Shown here: in pieces, positions 5,279 through 5,521 of the stretch | How the letters are laid out: each line of letters starts with the position of its first letter | Numbering within the stretch: position 1 is the stretch's first letter | DNA from: Acidovorax sp. | GTDB taxonomy: Bacteria > Pseudomonadota > Gammaproteobacteria > Burkholderiales > Burkholderiaceae_C | DNA length: 5,521 nt | Reading direction: 5' to 3' | Assembly (NCBI GenBank): GCA_011620245.1 | Contig: WOZN01000060.1 | Location: forward strand, 1-5,521 | Program-made: the position numbers and the translations under genes | The notes under the pieces: model-generated | What the model was told of the DNA's origin: nothing | What the model saw: the letters and a program-made list of their open reading frames with translations, nothing else | Databases searched by the model: none

Positions 5279-5470
5279 ATGAAAGCCATCTCTGAAAACA
5301 TCTACGAACGCGGCAAGCACGGCATCAAATACGTGCGCCGCCGTATCCCAATCGCCCTGCGGGCGGCTTATCCCTCCAAACATATCGTTCGCAGTCTGGG
5401 TAGATCTGAAGTGGACCCAGCAGGCCAGTGGGAGGAACTGGCTTATCGGCAGGATTGCAGCCCCGCCTAG
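5279..5470 (+). pseudogene. Tyrosine-recombinase (phage-type) integrase, N-terminal fragment
   Basis: The first 40-odd residues resemble the N-terminus of tyrosine integrases used by genomic islands and prophages. The blocks are YERGKHGIKYVRRRIPIALR and AAYPSKHIVRSLG, the pattern of a short beta-rich domain with a basic RRRIP turn followed by an arginine-rich strand. Intact enzymes are about 350-500 residues, with a core-binding domain and an R-H-R-Y catalytic domain. Here similarity ends after the SLG at residues 39-41, and the frame stops at TAG 5468-5470 after 63 residues. Other frames do not pick the protein up again before the window ends, so this is a truncated or interrupted gene. Its place 322 nt from the 3' end of tRNA-His fits an element that integrated at that tRNA. 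The catalytic part may persist beyond 5521, but this window cannot show it. Confidence 0.55.
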
Positions 5471-5521
5471 TGTAGTGTTCGATGCTTGGCGGCACAAATA
5501 AAAGCGATGCGTTTGGGCGCA
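5402..5521. other. Unassigned sequence replacing the integrase body
   Basis: From about 5402 to the window edge neither strand gives a recognisable protein. The 63-residue frame ends at 5470, and the short right-hand segment is non-coding as far as I can see. The sequence begins with CTGAAGTGGACCC (5406-5418), which resembles the ends of some insertion sequences, but I cannot assign it to a family and the partner end would lie outside the window. Confidence 0.3.

Overview
The window looks like chromosomal DNA of a betaproteobacterium of the order Burkholderiales, most likely a Comamonadaceae member close to Acidovorax. I infer this from protein flavour, from roughly 70% G+C in the housekeeping coding regions, and from an intergenic repeat ahead of the dehydrogenase gene that resembles one I recall from Comamonadaceae. 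No database search was possible, so the family-level placement is inference.

Layout, left to right. Positions 1-375 hold the 3' end of uvrC (excision-repair endonuclease). It is followed on the same strand by pgsA (455-1021, phosphatidylglycerophosphate synthase), a classic proteobacterial uvrC-pgsA pair. After a 70-nt spacer carrying the repeat comes a D-malate/tartrate dehydrogenase (1092-2231). The next unit starts at a strong sigma70-type promoter (2315-2343) with a perfect inverted repeat at its expected start site. It contains hupB (2480-2752, nucleoid protein HU) and, 15 nt later, tRNA-Val(UAC) (2768-2843), and it ends at an intrinsic terminator. ppiD (2905-4818, membrane-anchored periplasmic folding factor) begins 18 nt after that terminator. 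hupB-ppiD is also adjacent in Escherichia coli, so this is an old neighbourhood with a tRNA inserted. tRNA-His (4880-4956) follows with its own consensus -10 box and terminator.

Beyond the tRNA-His terminator the character changes. Base composition falls to about 53-62% G+C on the lines I counted, and two small divergent reading frames appear. The left-facing one (5226 down to 4977) is an unrecognised, protein-like frame that seems to carry a one-base frameshift. The right-facing one (5279-5470) starts like a tyrosine-recombinase integrase but loses similarity after about 42 residues. I read this as the decayed edge of a genomic island or prophage at tRNA-His.

I found no new multi-gene system. 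The points most worth a second look are the tRNA-His island remnant and its broken integrase, the promoter-proximal palindrome of hupB, a possible leaderless start for pgsA, and a terminator placed directly in front of ppiD.
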